The translations under genes were made by a program, and so were the position numbers. A DNA stretch of 64,000 nt from Nicotiana tabacum (Eukaryota > Streptophyta > Magnoliopsida > Solanales > Solanaceae), in NCBI RefSeq assembly GCF_000715075.1, contig NC_134082.1, positions 62,273,466 through 62,337,465 of the forward strand. The letters run 5' to 3'. Positions 23,496 through 35,799 of this stretch are shown here, piece by piece. The stretch's first letter is position 1, and the number at the start of each line of letters is the position of its first letter. A model generated the notes under the pieces. It did not search any database. It saw only the letters and a list, made by a program, of their open reading frames with translations, and was not told the DNA's origin.

Positions 23496-24467
23496 ATTCT
23501 GGATAGTGTATGATTCGGGCAGTCCGAGAGTTTTCTCATTTTTGGAGCTATGGAGCTCGGATTGAAGCGATTTTCGAAGCGATTTTCACCATATAGATTG
23601 AGGTAAGTGTTCTATATCTAAAAGTGATTATAGTTAATGATTCCATGGTTATTTTCATCAAGAATTAGTGAATCAAATGGAAGAATTTGGAGGCCAAATT
23701 GTTATCGGAATTCAGTAATTTTGGTATGGTTGGACTCGTGGTTGAATGGGTTGTTGGATTTTGTGAGTTTCGTCTAATTCCGAAGCGTGGGCCCGGGGGC
23801 CAGGTTTGAGCAATTTCGGAATTTTGATGTTAAATTGGATATTTTTGAGTGGGCTTCGCTCCCTTAGCACAATTTAATGATTATGTACTAATTGTGGCTA
23901 GATTTGGAGCATCCAGAGGTCGATTCGTGCAGGCGAGGCATCGCGGGCTAGATTTTGGATCGGATCGAGGTAAGTAATAATTGTAAATATTGTCTTGAGG
24001 GTTTGAAACCCCGGATTATACGCCATTGTGTTACTTTGAGGTGATTTGCACGCTGGATGACGAGCGTGGGGTAGAGCACCGCTGGAGATTATGACCTAGT
24101 CCATCCCGAACGAATATTTTAATGCGTATTTGATAGTTAATTGTTTGACATTATTATATTTTTGGGTTGTATGCCATGTTGGGGCCTTGTGCCGACTTGT
24201 TAGGACCCTTAGGAGCATTTTTACTATCTTTCATCACTCAATTTGTTTGAAAGCATATTCTCAGTCATATTTTACCTATTTACTGATCAAATCTGGCTTT
24301 ATCACTATGTTCTTAAAATGTGAAAATTGTTTTGGGCTGAGTTCCCTGTTTTACTGAGATAGACCGAGGGTCTGATTGTGAGATTGATGACTGAGATAGA
24401 CTGAGAGTCTGATGGTGAGGTTAATGACTGAGAGAGGTCGAGGGCCTAGTTGTGAGGATTATATATC

Positions 24468-24780
24468 TATGGATCGGGCTGCACGCCGCATCAATGTATA
24501 TATATATGTATATATATATGTATATGTATGTATATGGATCGGGTTGCACGCCGTAGCGATACTTATATGGATCGGGCTGCACGCTGCAACAATATAGCGC
24601 TTGGGCTGTAGGAGCCCCTCCTGAGTCTGCACACCCCCCAGTGAGCGTAGTCGACTATTTATATGGATCGGGTTGTGCGCCACAGCGATGCATGGATCGG
24701 GCTGCATGCCGCAGCGGTTACTTTGATTTCAGTTATTGTGAGAGATATACGGATCGGGTTGCACGCCGCATCGGTTACTA
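24468..24780. repeat. interspersed GGATCGGGYTGCACGCCGC repeats in the 5' LTR
   Basis: Six variants of GGATCGGGCTGCACGCCGC, usually followed by AGCRRT, at irregular 30-90 base spacing with TA microsatellites between. The 3' LTR has five (about 31593-31835). Just before it, a unit of about 40 bases around GAGATAGACCGAGGGTCTGA is repeated three times (24356-24450). Confidence 0.85.
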
Positions 24781-25824
24781 TATTGTACCAATTGAGCGTG
24801 AATGCTGAGTGCGAGTACTGATTGGTAAGAGTTGAGTCACGAGTGACAGAGAGACTAGACCGAGGGGCGATAGATATATACATGCATATGAGTGATGTTT
24901 TTGCATTAGAGGCCTGTTTATGAACTTATTGATTTCACTCCTCTTTAAAGTGAATTTCTATCGAATATGTTGATTTATCGACTGTTTTCACTCATCTTTA
25001 TATTGAGCCTCTGTCGGAAAGTTGAACAAATGTTTTAAAATAACTTTTATTTAAACTGGGGTTTATGAGATGTTCAGAAATTAATCACTGATTTGGCATT
25101 GGTTATTTCCACTGAGATTTTTATGTTATGAAGTGTTTATGATTACTGTTTTGCCCAAGGGACTGTTTTACAAACTATGTTTTGCCCGAGGGGCCGATTA
25201 TGGCTTTAATCTCTATTATTATCTTAAATGGTATTGAACCCCTACCGAAACTGCTGGAAAGTATTTCAAAATGATTTTTACTAAAAGCTGGATTTTAAAA
25301 GGGAAGATTGACTCGTATTATGATTTGAAGGCCTGTTGTGTTTATTGAGCCTAACGTGAATATGGATTCATTGTTTCCTATTGCTCAGCCTTTATTTACT
25401 CTTATTACTTACTGGGTTGGAGTACTCACATTACTCCCTGCACCTCGTGTGTAGATTCAGGTATATCGGAACCCGGTAGTGGGTGTTGATAGCTCAGTCA
25501 CGGAGTCATTAGAGTTAGCAAGGTGGTTGCATGACGTTCGCAGCACCGCTTCCTTCCCCTCATTGTTGTTACTGTATTTAGTACATTTTTAGACTTTTGT
25601 TGTATTCAGACCTTGATAGTTGCTCATGACTAGTGACACCCCGATGTCGAGCTGGTATTTTATTCCGCACTGTTGTTCCAAGATTTTATTATGTAACATT
25701 GTTTAATTTAAAGACTTAAAAATGACTCTTAATGCTCAAAGGGCTAAGGTGAGTGTTGTGTCGGCTAGCCTTGTCTTCACGAGAGGCGTCATCACGACCA
25801 GACCGGTTTGGGGTCGTGACAAGT

Positions 25825-25835
25825 TGGTATCAGAG
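25825..25835 (+). other. primer-binding site (initiator tRNA-Met)
   Basis: TGGTATCAGAG three bases after the LTR end is complementary to the 3' end of plant initiator tRNA-Met, the usual primer of chromoviruses. Confidence 0.9.
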
Positions 25836-28800
25836 TCTAGGTTACATAGGTCTCACAATTCATGAGCATGTTTAGTAGAGTCTCGCGGATCGGTACGGAG
25901 ACGTCTGTATATATCCTCGAGAGGCTGCAGAACCTTTAGGAAAAACTTCACATTCTTGAATTCTTATCGTGCGTCATTGATTCAGCTTGAAAGGTAACTC
26001 CTTGAACTCTTTCCACGTATTTGTATACGCGCATGATCGCTCGATATCAGATGTGCATCGATGGCTTGTGATTCCCTGATCGATGGGCGAGATGCGATCT
26101 CTGTGAGTTGATGTTGGGCCAGTCTGGAGGACTTGAGGTCGGATCTTTGCCTATGGCTTGAGCACCGAGGTGCTGATTGTATGAGCAAGTGTTTTGAACT
26201 TATATGTTCGGTATTATCCCTATTAGTGGGAGTGATGGCTGGTTAGCTACGTGATGAGTATGTTAGTACTGTGAGATGTATCTATGTAACTTGGAAGTGA
26301 CGAGGAAGGTCTGCGGGATGATAGATGAACTATTAAGTGTATGATTTCCATTGTGATTGGATGTGTAGCTCCGAGTTATAGGTGTGCAAAGAGTCTTTTC
26401 ATGTGTCCTAGTTGGGAGTAAAGTAAATTTCATGTTGCGGTATGAGTTCAGACTCAAGAAGACTAAGTGACTGCGTACAATTTATGATGGTGGAAGGTAT
26501 ACATAAATGTTAGTTAAGGCGGAGCAGGTGGGTTATCTCCTGCAAAGTGTTCTGGAGTTATGTGATCTTTATGTTGTCCGTTAGAAGATCCAATTTACAA
26601 GTGAAATATATATGTGAATTTAATTTGGGTCGCTTAAGACAGTGGGTTTAATTGTTATGAGAGTAAATACGAGATTTGTAGAAGATATGAAGTACCAGAT
26701 GGTCTGTGTTCCGCGAGCTTATGAAGGATTGAGTTAATCTCACTATGGTATTATGGCAGCAATAAAGCGTATGTATTATGAGTTATGGTGCGTGTTTGAC
26801 CTATGGCTTTGAGCCAAGTGGGGGAGCCCGCTATTGAATAGTTGATTGCACGGTTATATGCTCTAATGGTCCCAGTTCGAGGCGCATTTGTGAATCAGTT
26901 ATGACTCGAGTAAAGGAAATTGCAATAAAGGCTATGTTATGCTTTATGGGTGTACGAGAATCGGGGAATGACTTGAGTTGTGGTTGGTAAGGAATACCCG
27001 GTGCATAGGGCAAGAAGTTGCTTGGTTATATTGGAATGAGGTCACATTCTGCAGTGTCGGAGTGCTAATGAAGCACAGGTTGTTCGGTTCGTTTAATCAA
27101 TCTAACTACGGTTTGAGTAGTATGGATGACTCTAGAGAATGGTCCTATTGTGTTCAAAACTTTACATGCAATAATTGGAGGCTTCTAAGTTGTACTTATG
27201 GATAGAAACTGAGTTTTCAGTGGAAGATGGCAAGACTTGTGATATTTTCTATATTAATTATGGGATTCTATATATCAGTATCGGGAAGGTCAAGGTAATG
27301 GCTTTGGGGAACACTTAAAGAGTATTCAGCGGCTTAGGAGCCTTAGAAGGTGTAGCTTTATGCTTGGGTTTTGTGTGATAACCCTAGGTTGAGGAAATTG
27401 TGGTGCTACAGCAAGAAAGAATATCAAGTTGAAGATGAATCAGAAGGAATTTAGATAGATGGGGTAGTTTGATAGTAGACCGAATCGGTATGGTAAGGAT
27501 ATGATTAATTCCGTGCGTGTGTTCGAGGTAATGAGTTCTTTCAGGTATTTTGCGGTGATGCTCTTAGGTTTTGATAACTTGCTTAGCTTGATCGAGTTAG
27601 AAGGATTCAGTCCTGATATGTCTAATTTGTGCAAAGGGAACTCGGAGAGTTCTTGATGGTTTTACCGCGGTTTGGGAATGTATATTTTCTGTGGACATGG
27701 GATGTATAGTGATTTTCCTTCTAGATGGGACCAATGGAAGGTTCGTGACTAGTGAATATGTAGTTGATTGTGGCTCGGAAAGGGATTTTAAAGTTCTCAT
27801 ATTTATCATAGGATGACATGTTATATGTGGTATGTTGTGTAGGGCGGGGATTAGCATATGTAAGATCGCAATTCAGTTTTGAAAGGAAGGTCATAAATTC
27901 TTAGACAACACAGGCAATTTTAGATGACTAGGTAAATGATATTACTAAATGGTATGTCTTGATAACGGTATGCACTTCAGAAAGAGGGAAATGTGGTTGA
28001 GTTAATAATACATCATAGGTATTGCGGTTGTGGACTATGAGAAAATAGCTAAGGTTAGTCAGAGGGTAGTATGTGCTATGATTCAGTCGTTGTGAACCTT
28101 CGGAGAATTATTTATCTGTTGTGTGTGACTAGACTTGATGTATGGTCCATTGGTAGACCTATATGGATGTGTGTTATGTATCACGACAGCTTGGTTGACT
28201 TCGAGTTGCCAATGGTGAGGTGTGTGTTGATTCGTCTGTTACTGAGCTTATTAGTAATCTGGGGAGACCTATGAGTTACTTTTCTGTGTTGCGAGGCGTT
28301 ATGATTTGTTGGTTATAGGCACATATGGTGCAGTTCTATTAGGGTTTCATAGTGGAAGTCGAGCGGGAAGAGTAATTTGGTGTTGCTCGGTGAACGACGT
28401 ATTGGTTATGTCCTATCGGGTGTGCGTGGTGTATATTATTTGTTTCTCCGTGGGTGTAATGATTGCTTTGGTTCCAGACATCAAATTATGCGTGGTTGTC
28501 GATTTCGAGCATAATGACTTGAGGTGTTTCATGTGGAACAGTGTTGGATAGGATCGCGCATCGCAGCGATGTTATGTGGAGGTATGACCTTGCGGGTTAG
28601 ATTCGTGTGTTATGTTCCTACAATGCGAGACGGGTTCTCAGCCTTGTGTTGTGGCGGTACTGGTGAGCTTGAGGTACAACTCTTTCAATTAAGTCATTTT
28701 CATGATTTGAGTATGTTCGGACCGTTGCTTATTGGTGCGCGTATTATGCAAGTGGTGTTTTAGGCCTGTACGGATGTGTCATGTCACCAGAGTAGTGTGT

Positions 28801-29395
28801 TGGATTAGAGGAGATCGTTGGGATCTTTAATGAATACAAATAGATTCGATTTCAGCATGTCGGGAGGATAAATATCGAGGTTCGGCTCAGAAATTTGCTA
28901 TGGTCCTTGCCAAAGGAGAAGTGGCCTTATGAATGGTTGATCTGAGAAATGGCTATGGTTTATTGCATGTTTCATTTATCATTGGTAGTATATGGAAGTG
29001 TTGGAATGAGACTTTAGTTGATAAGAGGTTTTCTGTCGGTATTCAGTTGTTATGTGCAGTTGCTGTGAATAGAAGTTATCGCTACGAGTGTTTGAGTTAT
29101 ATGGTATATCATATAATTGCACCTGAGGTTGCAGGCATAGGCTATTACAGCTGGTTCGGGCCTATTCAGTGTATGAGTGTGAGGTTTTGATCGCATTGAT
29201 GGTTTCAGAAGTGAAAATGTGGTTCTATGATTCATGGGCTAGATTGGGTTGTGTAATTTCAGCTTCTATGTGTTATCACACCTATATGAGATAGGGTGAC
29301 GTGGGATCACCCCCGGGTTATGCATGGTAAAGTTATTCAGCTATTGGTTGGCTTTTAGAACAACTCTGAGTACGTTTGAGGACGAACGTGTGTTT

Positions 29396-29408
29396 AAGTG
29401 GGGGAGGA
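29396..29408 (+). other. polypurine tract of the LARD-like element
   Basis: AAGTGGGGGAGGA directly before the TGTAACG of the 3' LTR. Confidence 0.85.
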
Positions 29409-32400
29409 TGTAACGACCCGACCAGTCATTTTGAGCTTTTGTACTTTGATCGCCAGTTCTTGGGCATGACTTGCCCCGTGTAACGTATTATGACTGATGT
29501 AGATCGTTGGTTTTGGTTTTCAGGAAAAAAATCGGAATGAATTTGAAGAAACAGTCTCAGTTGAAAACTTTGAATTTGAAAGGTTGACTAAGAGTTGACT
29601 TATTTGTATATGGGCTCGGATCGGAAATTTTATGATTTGGATAGTTTCGTTGGGTGATTTTTGACTTAGAAGCGCGATCGGAATGCATTTTGGAAGTCCG
29701 TGGAAGGATTTGGCTTGAATTGACAAAGTTAGTATTTTGGTGAATTCCGGTTGATAGGTGAGATTTTGATCCGAGGGTCGAAATGGAATTACGATAGTTG
29801 CTGTAGCTTCGTTATGTCATTTTTAATGTGTGTGCAAAATTTCAGGTTATTCGGACATCATTTGGTCGGGTTTTTGATCGAAAGTGTATTTCGGAAGTTT
29901 TTGGAAACTTAGGCTTGAATTCGATGAGTTTTGGGTAATTTGATGTTGTTTGAGGTGTTTTGATGATTGGAACAGGTTTGAATGATATTATGAATTATGT
30001 TGGCATGTTTGGTTGGGGTCCCATGAGGCTAGGATAAGTTTTGGAAAAGTTTTTGGAGGATTTTTGCTGTTTTGAGCATAAGCATGTATGATCCAAAGGT
30101 CCATTTTTAGTTCTAGAGATCGAAATTTGATTTTGAGACTTCTGGAATTTTGATAATAAATTTTAGGATTGATCTGGAAAGCTTGGTCTAATTTCATCAA
30201 GTCACGATTGGGTTTTTGACACAAAACATGAGTTAATTGTTTAACGAGCGAAATGGGTATTGAACTAAGCACATGAGCTCCGAATTGAGTTTCAGCTAAA
30301 GGGCTATGTTCGTATTATTATTTGCGACTCACAGGAACAAGAATCATCGAATTCTGAGTTCGTATGATGGAGTTAGAGTCTTTTTAGTGAAAAGAAAAGC
30401 TGCTGCAATTTTCTGGGAAATTTCTGCATTTTTCGCACGTGTGAACAGTAACCGCACCTACGTGAACAGTATTCGTGTACAGTAAACATGAACAGTATCC
30501 GTGTACAGTACATATGAATAGTACCCCGTATACAGTACCCATAAATAGTACTAATGAACAGTAAAATGCGTGAACAGTAATCGCGAAAAATTCTGGACAG
30601 TGTATGATTCGGGCAGTTCGAGAGTTTTCTCATTTTTGGAGCTATGGAGCTCGGATTGAAGCGATTTTCACCATATGGATTGAGGTAAGTGTTCTATATC
30701 TAAAAGTGATTATATTTAATAATTCCATGGTTATTTTCATCAAGAATTAGTGAATCAAATGGAAGAAATTGGAGAAAATTTGTAAACTTTTCAAAACGAA
30801 AATTCTAGATTTGGAGGCCGAATTGTTATCGAAATTTAGTAATTTTGGTATGGTTGGACTCATGGTTGAATGAGTTGTCGGATTTTGTGAGTTTCGTCGA
30901 ATTCCGAAGCGTGGGCCCGTGGGCCGGGTTTGAGCAATTTCAGGATTTTGATGTTAAATTGGATATTTTTGAGTGGGCTTCGCTCCCTTAGCATATTTTA
31001 ATGATTATGCACTGAATGTGGCTAGATTGGAGTATCCGGAGGTCGATTCGTGCGGGCGAGGCATCACGGGCTAGATTTTGGACCGGATCGAGGTAAGTAA
31101 TGATTGTAAATACTGTCCTGAGGGTTTGAAACCCCAGATTATACGTCGTTGTGTTACTTTGAGGTGACTTGCACGCTGGATGACGAGTGTGGGGTAGAGC
31201 ACCACTGGGGATTGTGACCTAGTCCATCCCGAACGAATATTTTAATGCGTATTTGATAGTTAATTGTTTAACATTATTATATTTTTAGGTTGTATGCCAT
31301 GTTGGGGCCTTGTGCCGACTTGTTGAGACACTTATGGGCATTTTTACTATCTTTCCTCACTCTATTTGTTTGAAAGCATATTCTCGGTCATGTTTTACCT
31401 GTTTACTGCTCAAATCTGGCTTATCACTATGTTCTTAAAATGTGAAAATTGTTTTGGGCTGAGTTTCCTGTTTTACTGAGATAGACCGAGGGTCTGATTG
31501 TGAGATTGATGACTGAGATAGACTGAGAGTCTGATGGTGAGGTTAATGACTGAGAGAGGCCGAGGGCCTAGTTGTGAGGATTATATATCTATGGATCGGG
31601 TTGCATGCCGCAGCAATGTATATATATATGTATATGGATCGGGCTGCACGCCGCAGCAATATAGCGCTTGGGCTGTAGGAGCCCCTCCGGAGTCTGCACA
31701 CCCTAGTGAGCGCAGTCGACTATTTATATGGATCGGGCCGTGCGCCACAGCGATGCATGGATCGGGCTGCACGCCGCAACGGTTACTTTGATTTCAGTTA
31801 TTGTGAGAGATATACGGATCGGCTGCACGCCGCAGCGGTTACTATATGGTACCAATTGAGCGTGAATGCTGAGTGCGAGTACTGATTGGTAAGAGTTGAG
31901 TCACGAGTGACAGAGAGGCTAGCCCGAGGGGCGATAGATATATACATGCATATGAGTGATGTTTTTGCCTGAGAGGCCTGTTTATGGACTTATTGATTTC
32001 ACTCCTCTTTAAAGTGAATTTCTATCGAATATGTTGATTTATCGACTGTTTTCACTCATCTTTATATTGAGCCTCTGTCGGAAAGTTGAACAAATGTTTT
32101 AAAACAACTTTTATTTAAATTAGGGTTTATGAGATGTTTAGAAATTAATCACTGATTTGGCATTGGTTATTTCCACTAAGATTTTTAAGTTATGAAGTGT
32201 TTATGATTATTGTTTTGCCCGAGGGACTGTTTTACAAACTATGTTTTGCCCGAGGGCCGATTATGGCTTTAATCTCTATTATTATCTTAAATGGTATTGA
32301 ACCCCTACCGAAACTGCTGATAAGTATTTCAAAATGATTTTTACTAAAAGTTGGATTTTAAAAGGGAAGATTGACTCGTATTATGATTTGAAGGCCTGTT

Positions 32401-32883
32401 GTGTTTATTGAGCCTAACGTGAATGTTGATTCATTGTTTCCTACTGCTCAGCCTTTATTTACTCTTATTACTTACTGGGTTGGAGTACTCACATTACTCC
32501 TGCACCTCGTGTGCAGATTCAGGTATATCGGAACCCGGTAGCGGGTGTTGATGACTCAGCCGCGGAGTCATCTGAGTTAGCAAGGTGGTTGCATGACGTT
32601 CGTAGCACCGCTTCCTTCCCCTCATTGTTGTTACTGTATTTAGTACATTTTTAGTCTTTTGTTGTATTCAGACCTTGATAGTTGCTCATGACTAGTGATA
32701 CCCCGATGTCGGGCTGGTATTTTATTTCGCACTGTTGTTCCAAGACTTTATTATGAAACATTGTTTAATTTACAGACTTAAAAATGACTCTTAAAGCTCA
32801 AAGGGTTAAGGTGAGTGTTGTGTCGGCTGACCTTGTCTTCACGAGAGGCGCCATCACGACCGGACCGGTTTGGGGTCGTAACA
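29409..32883 (+). repeat. 3' LTR of the LARD-like element (3475 bp)
   Basis: Full partner of 22316-25821. Ends TCGTAACA, against TCGTGACA in the 5' LTR. Confidence 0.92.
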
Positions 32884-32920
32884 CAATAGTCTCTTTAAAG
32901 TTTTAAAATGGGGTAGGGAC

Positions 32921-33583
32921 CAGAGGCGGATCCAGGATTTGAGTGCGATGGGGACACCACTGTAAGCTAATCACCAACGATAATATTCTAAAGAAGAAAA
33001 AAAAATACCGAACATACATACATACATATATATATATATGAGAAAAAGAGATTTCTTCGCAAAATGGGTGCTAAGAGAAAGAATAAAATTAATTAAGTTG
33101 ACTATTGTGTATTACTACTAAACTATAAATGAAATATAAAAAAAAAGATAAAAGTAAAAAGTAAAAAAAAAACATTTTTCTATTAAATATAAATTATATT
33201 GTAATCAAAGAACTAAAATATTAATTAAGTTAACTATTATATATTAGTACTAAATTATAATTGAATTCAAAAAAAGAGATAAAAGTAAATGATAAAGTAA
33301 TTTGCTATTAAATATATATTATATTGTACTCAAAGAGTAAAAATAGAAAGGAGGAAAAAAAAAGCTAAAGGGGGTTTCGAACATACGTCCCAAGCAAAGT
33401 TGGGAATTTAAGGCCCCAAAGCAACCACTTCTCTCATCCGCCTCTTTGTTTTTGGGGGCACACTTAAAATATTTAAGGGGTCCTATATATATGTATAGAT
33501 ATATATAATATGTATATATAGGGTTTTTGCCGAGACTAATGGGATCGTGTGACCCCTCGCCTCACCACATAGGTCCGCCTCTG
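32921..33583. mobile_element. hAT-type MITE (663 bp) with 8-bp target duplication
   Basis: Termini CAGAGGCGGATCC and GGTCCGCCTCTG are inverted repeats (10 of 10 outer bases, then one mismatch). GTAGGGAC flanks both ends (32913-32920 and 33584-33591), an 8-bp duplication as made by hAT transposases. The interior is AT-rich with ATATAT microsatellites and no coding potential. Confidence 0.88.
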
Positions 33584-33660
33584 GTAGGGACCCTTGACTC
33601 AAGGGAGTTGGGACGCGGAGGCCGGCGGGGGCTTGTACGTTATTCATACGGTTGAGGCTA

Positions 33661-33810
33661 CAACAACAACAACAACCCAGTAAAATCTCATCAGTGGGGT
33701 GTGGGGAGGGTAGTATGTACGCAGACATTACCCCTATCCCAAAGAAGTAAAGAGGCTGTTTCCGGAAGACCTTCGACTTAAGATAATAAGAAAAACAAAA
33801 AGTGTTTAAG
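33661..33810 (-). mobile_element. TS-family SINE, 5'-truncated
   Basis: Read on the minus strand it ends in a TTG-repeat tail (CAA repeats at 33661-33677). It contains the phrases CCCCACTGATGAGATTTTAC, GTCTGCGTACATACTACCCT and CCGGAAACAGCCTCTTTAC, which I recognise as the body of Solanaceae TS SINEs. It is flanked by CATACGGTTGAGGCTA (33645-33660) and CATAACGGTTGAGACTA (33811-33827), a 16-17 bp duplication with one indel and one substitution. No pol III A or B box is left at its 5' end, so the tRNA-like head is missing. Confidence 0.85.
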
Positions 33811-34018
33811 CATAACGGTTGAGACTAAAGCTGAAAATTAATACTTCTCAATCAGATATTTATGGGATAACATGAAGTCTGAATTGTTTAAGCATACAAG
33901 TGTTTTAGATATATCATCATGCATAAACGTAAAAATGTACAGTGGTATGTTTTGGAGTCCTAATTAAATTTTTGGATAAGCTGAAATTTTTGTAACTTTT
34001 TTATGGTTAATTAGAGGT

Positions 34019-34572
34019 TGTATATGGTCGAAATCAGATGTGTTCGATTTCGTAGGTTCGAGGAGTTGCTTTGAGAATAAGTTTAAAACGGACCCGGCTC
34101 GAGCCCGATGGCGAGTACAGGACTTGAAGATCAAAGTATTCGATGAACACCAAGGCTGAGTATGACCAACCTCGAGATAATACCGTTATGGTTTAATAAC
34201 AGAAAGAGCAAGATTCCGCAACGGCCTTAAGATCACGGCGTAAATTTTGGAACGAATTTGTCCTTGACGGTTAGACAGTTGTCCAATAAGATTCTCTACT
34301 CTAATTAAAAGTGTACCTTATTTATGATTTCCCTATTATATAAAGGGAAGTTCATTCATTTGTAACACATGATTCATTAAGAAGAGAATATGCATTCATC
34401 ACTTTCTTGCTTACTGTTCATCAGGTCCGGATTGACTTGTACGCTAGTTTGACTTACTTTACTCTTCAATATATATATTTAATTCCTTATTTATTAATTG
34501 GTATTGTACTAAATCACATATCTTTAAAATCACAATACAAGTTTAATTGTTACTCAAATTTTAGGGTAAATA
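34019..34572 (+). mobile_element. solo LTR (554 bp) with 5-bp target duplication GAGGT
   Basis: Starts TGTATATGG and ends GGGTAAATA (TA in place of CA). GAGGT lies on both sides (34014-34018 and 34573-34577). Internal layout is LTR-like: a TATATAAAGGG promoter box near 34334-34346, then CATTTGTAACACATGATTCA and a T-rich 3' part. I associate this layout with Ty3/gypsy LTRs that precede a GGCGCCCACC primer site. No interior follows. Confidence 0.8.
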
Positions 34573-34577
34573 GAGGT

Positions 34578-35799
34578 ATTGTAATTCCGTTCTTCTTCTT
34601 TTTGAATAGGTTTTTCTACATAAAATTCTTGGCTTGTATTGCCTTTCTCTTATTAATGTTACTGTATATTATATTTCTTGCCTACATCAATTTTGCTTGA
34701 GTTTGCTTGCGCTTCAAATAAATTAAGAGGACTTTGATTGAACATTTATTTATACTCGACATTGTCTTGTATTGTTTTGATGCTTTCTTTCCACTAGTAA
34801 ATTCATGTAACGGCTCTCAAGATTAACAAATCACTTATAGTCAGGTGAAATAAGAATTTTCACTAAGAGAGGATTCAAAACATAAAAAATAAACATACGA
34901 AAAAAATCAAGGATGGTTCTGCCCCTCCATATAATAATACTGGAGCGTTAGGCAATAAAATAGTTAGCTCTAGTGAAAATGGCAACTATGAGAAGACTAA
35001 GGAAAAAGGATGATGAAGGGACAATGAATGAGAAAGTGTCGGTTGGACAAGTGCCACTTTTGGTGATTCAAGTTCGTTAGATTTATGATGTGGGTTTGAT
35101 TACCTTTATGAAGTGGAACCTTATGGTTTATACTCATTAGAATGCCATTTTCCAGTTGATACCATATGTATCACTTTTCTATATGATTTGAGTACGGATT
35201 TTTGCAGTCGCACAAATATTATAAGTTTTACATAAATACATGATATGATATGTTTAAAATTAGAAGTTTTAATGGTCTTTTTTTTTCCTTCTTAACTTGG
35301 TGTCTATTCAAACTTTGTCACATAAATTAAAACGGAAGTAGTGAATCTTTTGATCACATATGTCCAATTAATTTTCTTATTCTATGTTAACTATGTAAGG
35401 CATATAAATACATGTTTTGCAAATTGGATGAACGTTGGAAGTGGAATCTCCTTGAATGGACAATACGAAGGCAAGTTCCAAAGTAATAAGAAGTATTGGA
35501 CCAATAAAAAGCAAGTCTCTTAGTCAGAAGTCATACACAGAAAAATACATCAATTATCTACAGCAGTGCTCCTTCAAAGTCAAGCCCATCAATCACTATA
35601 AGCCACCAAGTCAAAAAGTTCCAACATGCCTTCAAAGGTCTTTGATTTTCTGACTTTTGGTAGATTCGATCTTTTTATCTTTAAAGAGATTTTCTAACCA
35701 TGTTGCTCTATGTCCCAGCCTCCCACACTCCCAGGGACCAGGGTTATTTAGATACAAAAAGTGATCTTCATATTAAATTTAATATTATTTTATATACAA
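34578..35799. other. AT-rich intergenic stretch
   Basis: No gene recognised. The phrase CACATAAATTAAAACGGAAG at 35320-35339 resembles the right end of a Stowaway MITE, but no left partner was found. Confidence 0.4.

Larger units (their letters stand above)
22316..25821 (+). repeat. 5' LTR of the LARD-like element (3506 bp)
   Basis: Aligns end to end with 29409-32883. Counting by eye, about 13 substitutions occur in the first 215 aligned bases. It differs from the 3' LTR by a longer TA-rich microsatellite with an extra motif copy (about 24495-24560) and lacks a segment of roughly 40 bases found at about 30773-30812. Confidence 0.92.
25822..29408 (+). other. non-coding interior of the LARD-like element
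   Basis: No stretch on either strand resembles gag, protease, RT, RNase H or integrase, and the longest open stretches (about 60-95 codons) are chance. The first 100 bases match the leader of the chromovirus at 46120-57006, including an identical 20-base block at 25888-25907. The last codon-like segment before the PPT (about 29371-29400) reads TFEDERVFK, matching the C-terminal pol tails of the two chromoviruses in this window. The intervening 3.4 kb is of unknown origin. Confidence 0.8.
22316..32883 (+). mobile_element. LARD-like non-autonomous Ty3/gypsy (chromovirus-derived) element
   Basis: Two direct LTRs (22316-25821 and 29409-32883) enclose 3587 bp without gag or pol. Immediately after the 5' LTR lies an initiator-tRNA-Met primer site, and immediately before the 3' LTR lies a G-rich polypurine tract. 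Flanking pentamers are CAAGA (22311-22315) and CAATA (32884-32888), a target duplication with one mismatch. LTR ends are TGTAACGA and TCGTGACA/TCGTAACA. Long LTRs with a conserved-looking non-coding interior are the definition of a large retrotransposon derivative (LARD). Its leader and its last codon-like segment match chromovirus sequences further right, so trans-mobilisation by such an element is a reasonable inference. Confidence 0.88.

Noticed and set aside
23344..24790. CRISPR-like array
   Set aside because: The repeats are degenerate, irregularly spaced and lie in both LTRs of a plant retrotransposon; no cas genes.
25821..25840. tRNA-Met gene fragment
   Set aside because: Only the primer-complementary 3' end is present, as expected for a primer-binding site.
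26263..28763. Several 60-86 codon open stretches in the LARD interior
   Set aside because: Scattered on both strands, no shared frame, no domain similarity.
33483..33728. 81-codon minus-strand open stretch
   Set aside because: Spans the right half of the MITE and part of the SINE; not a gene.
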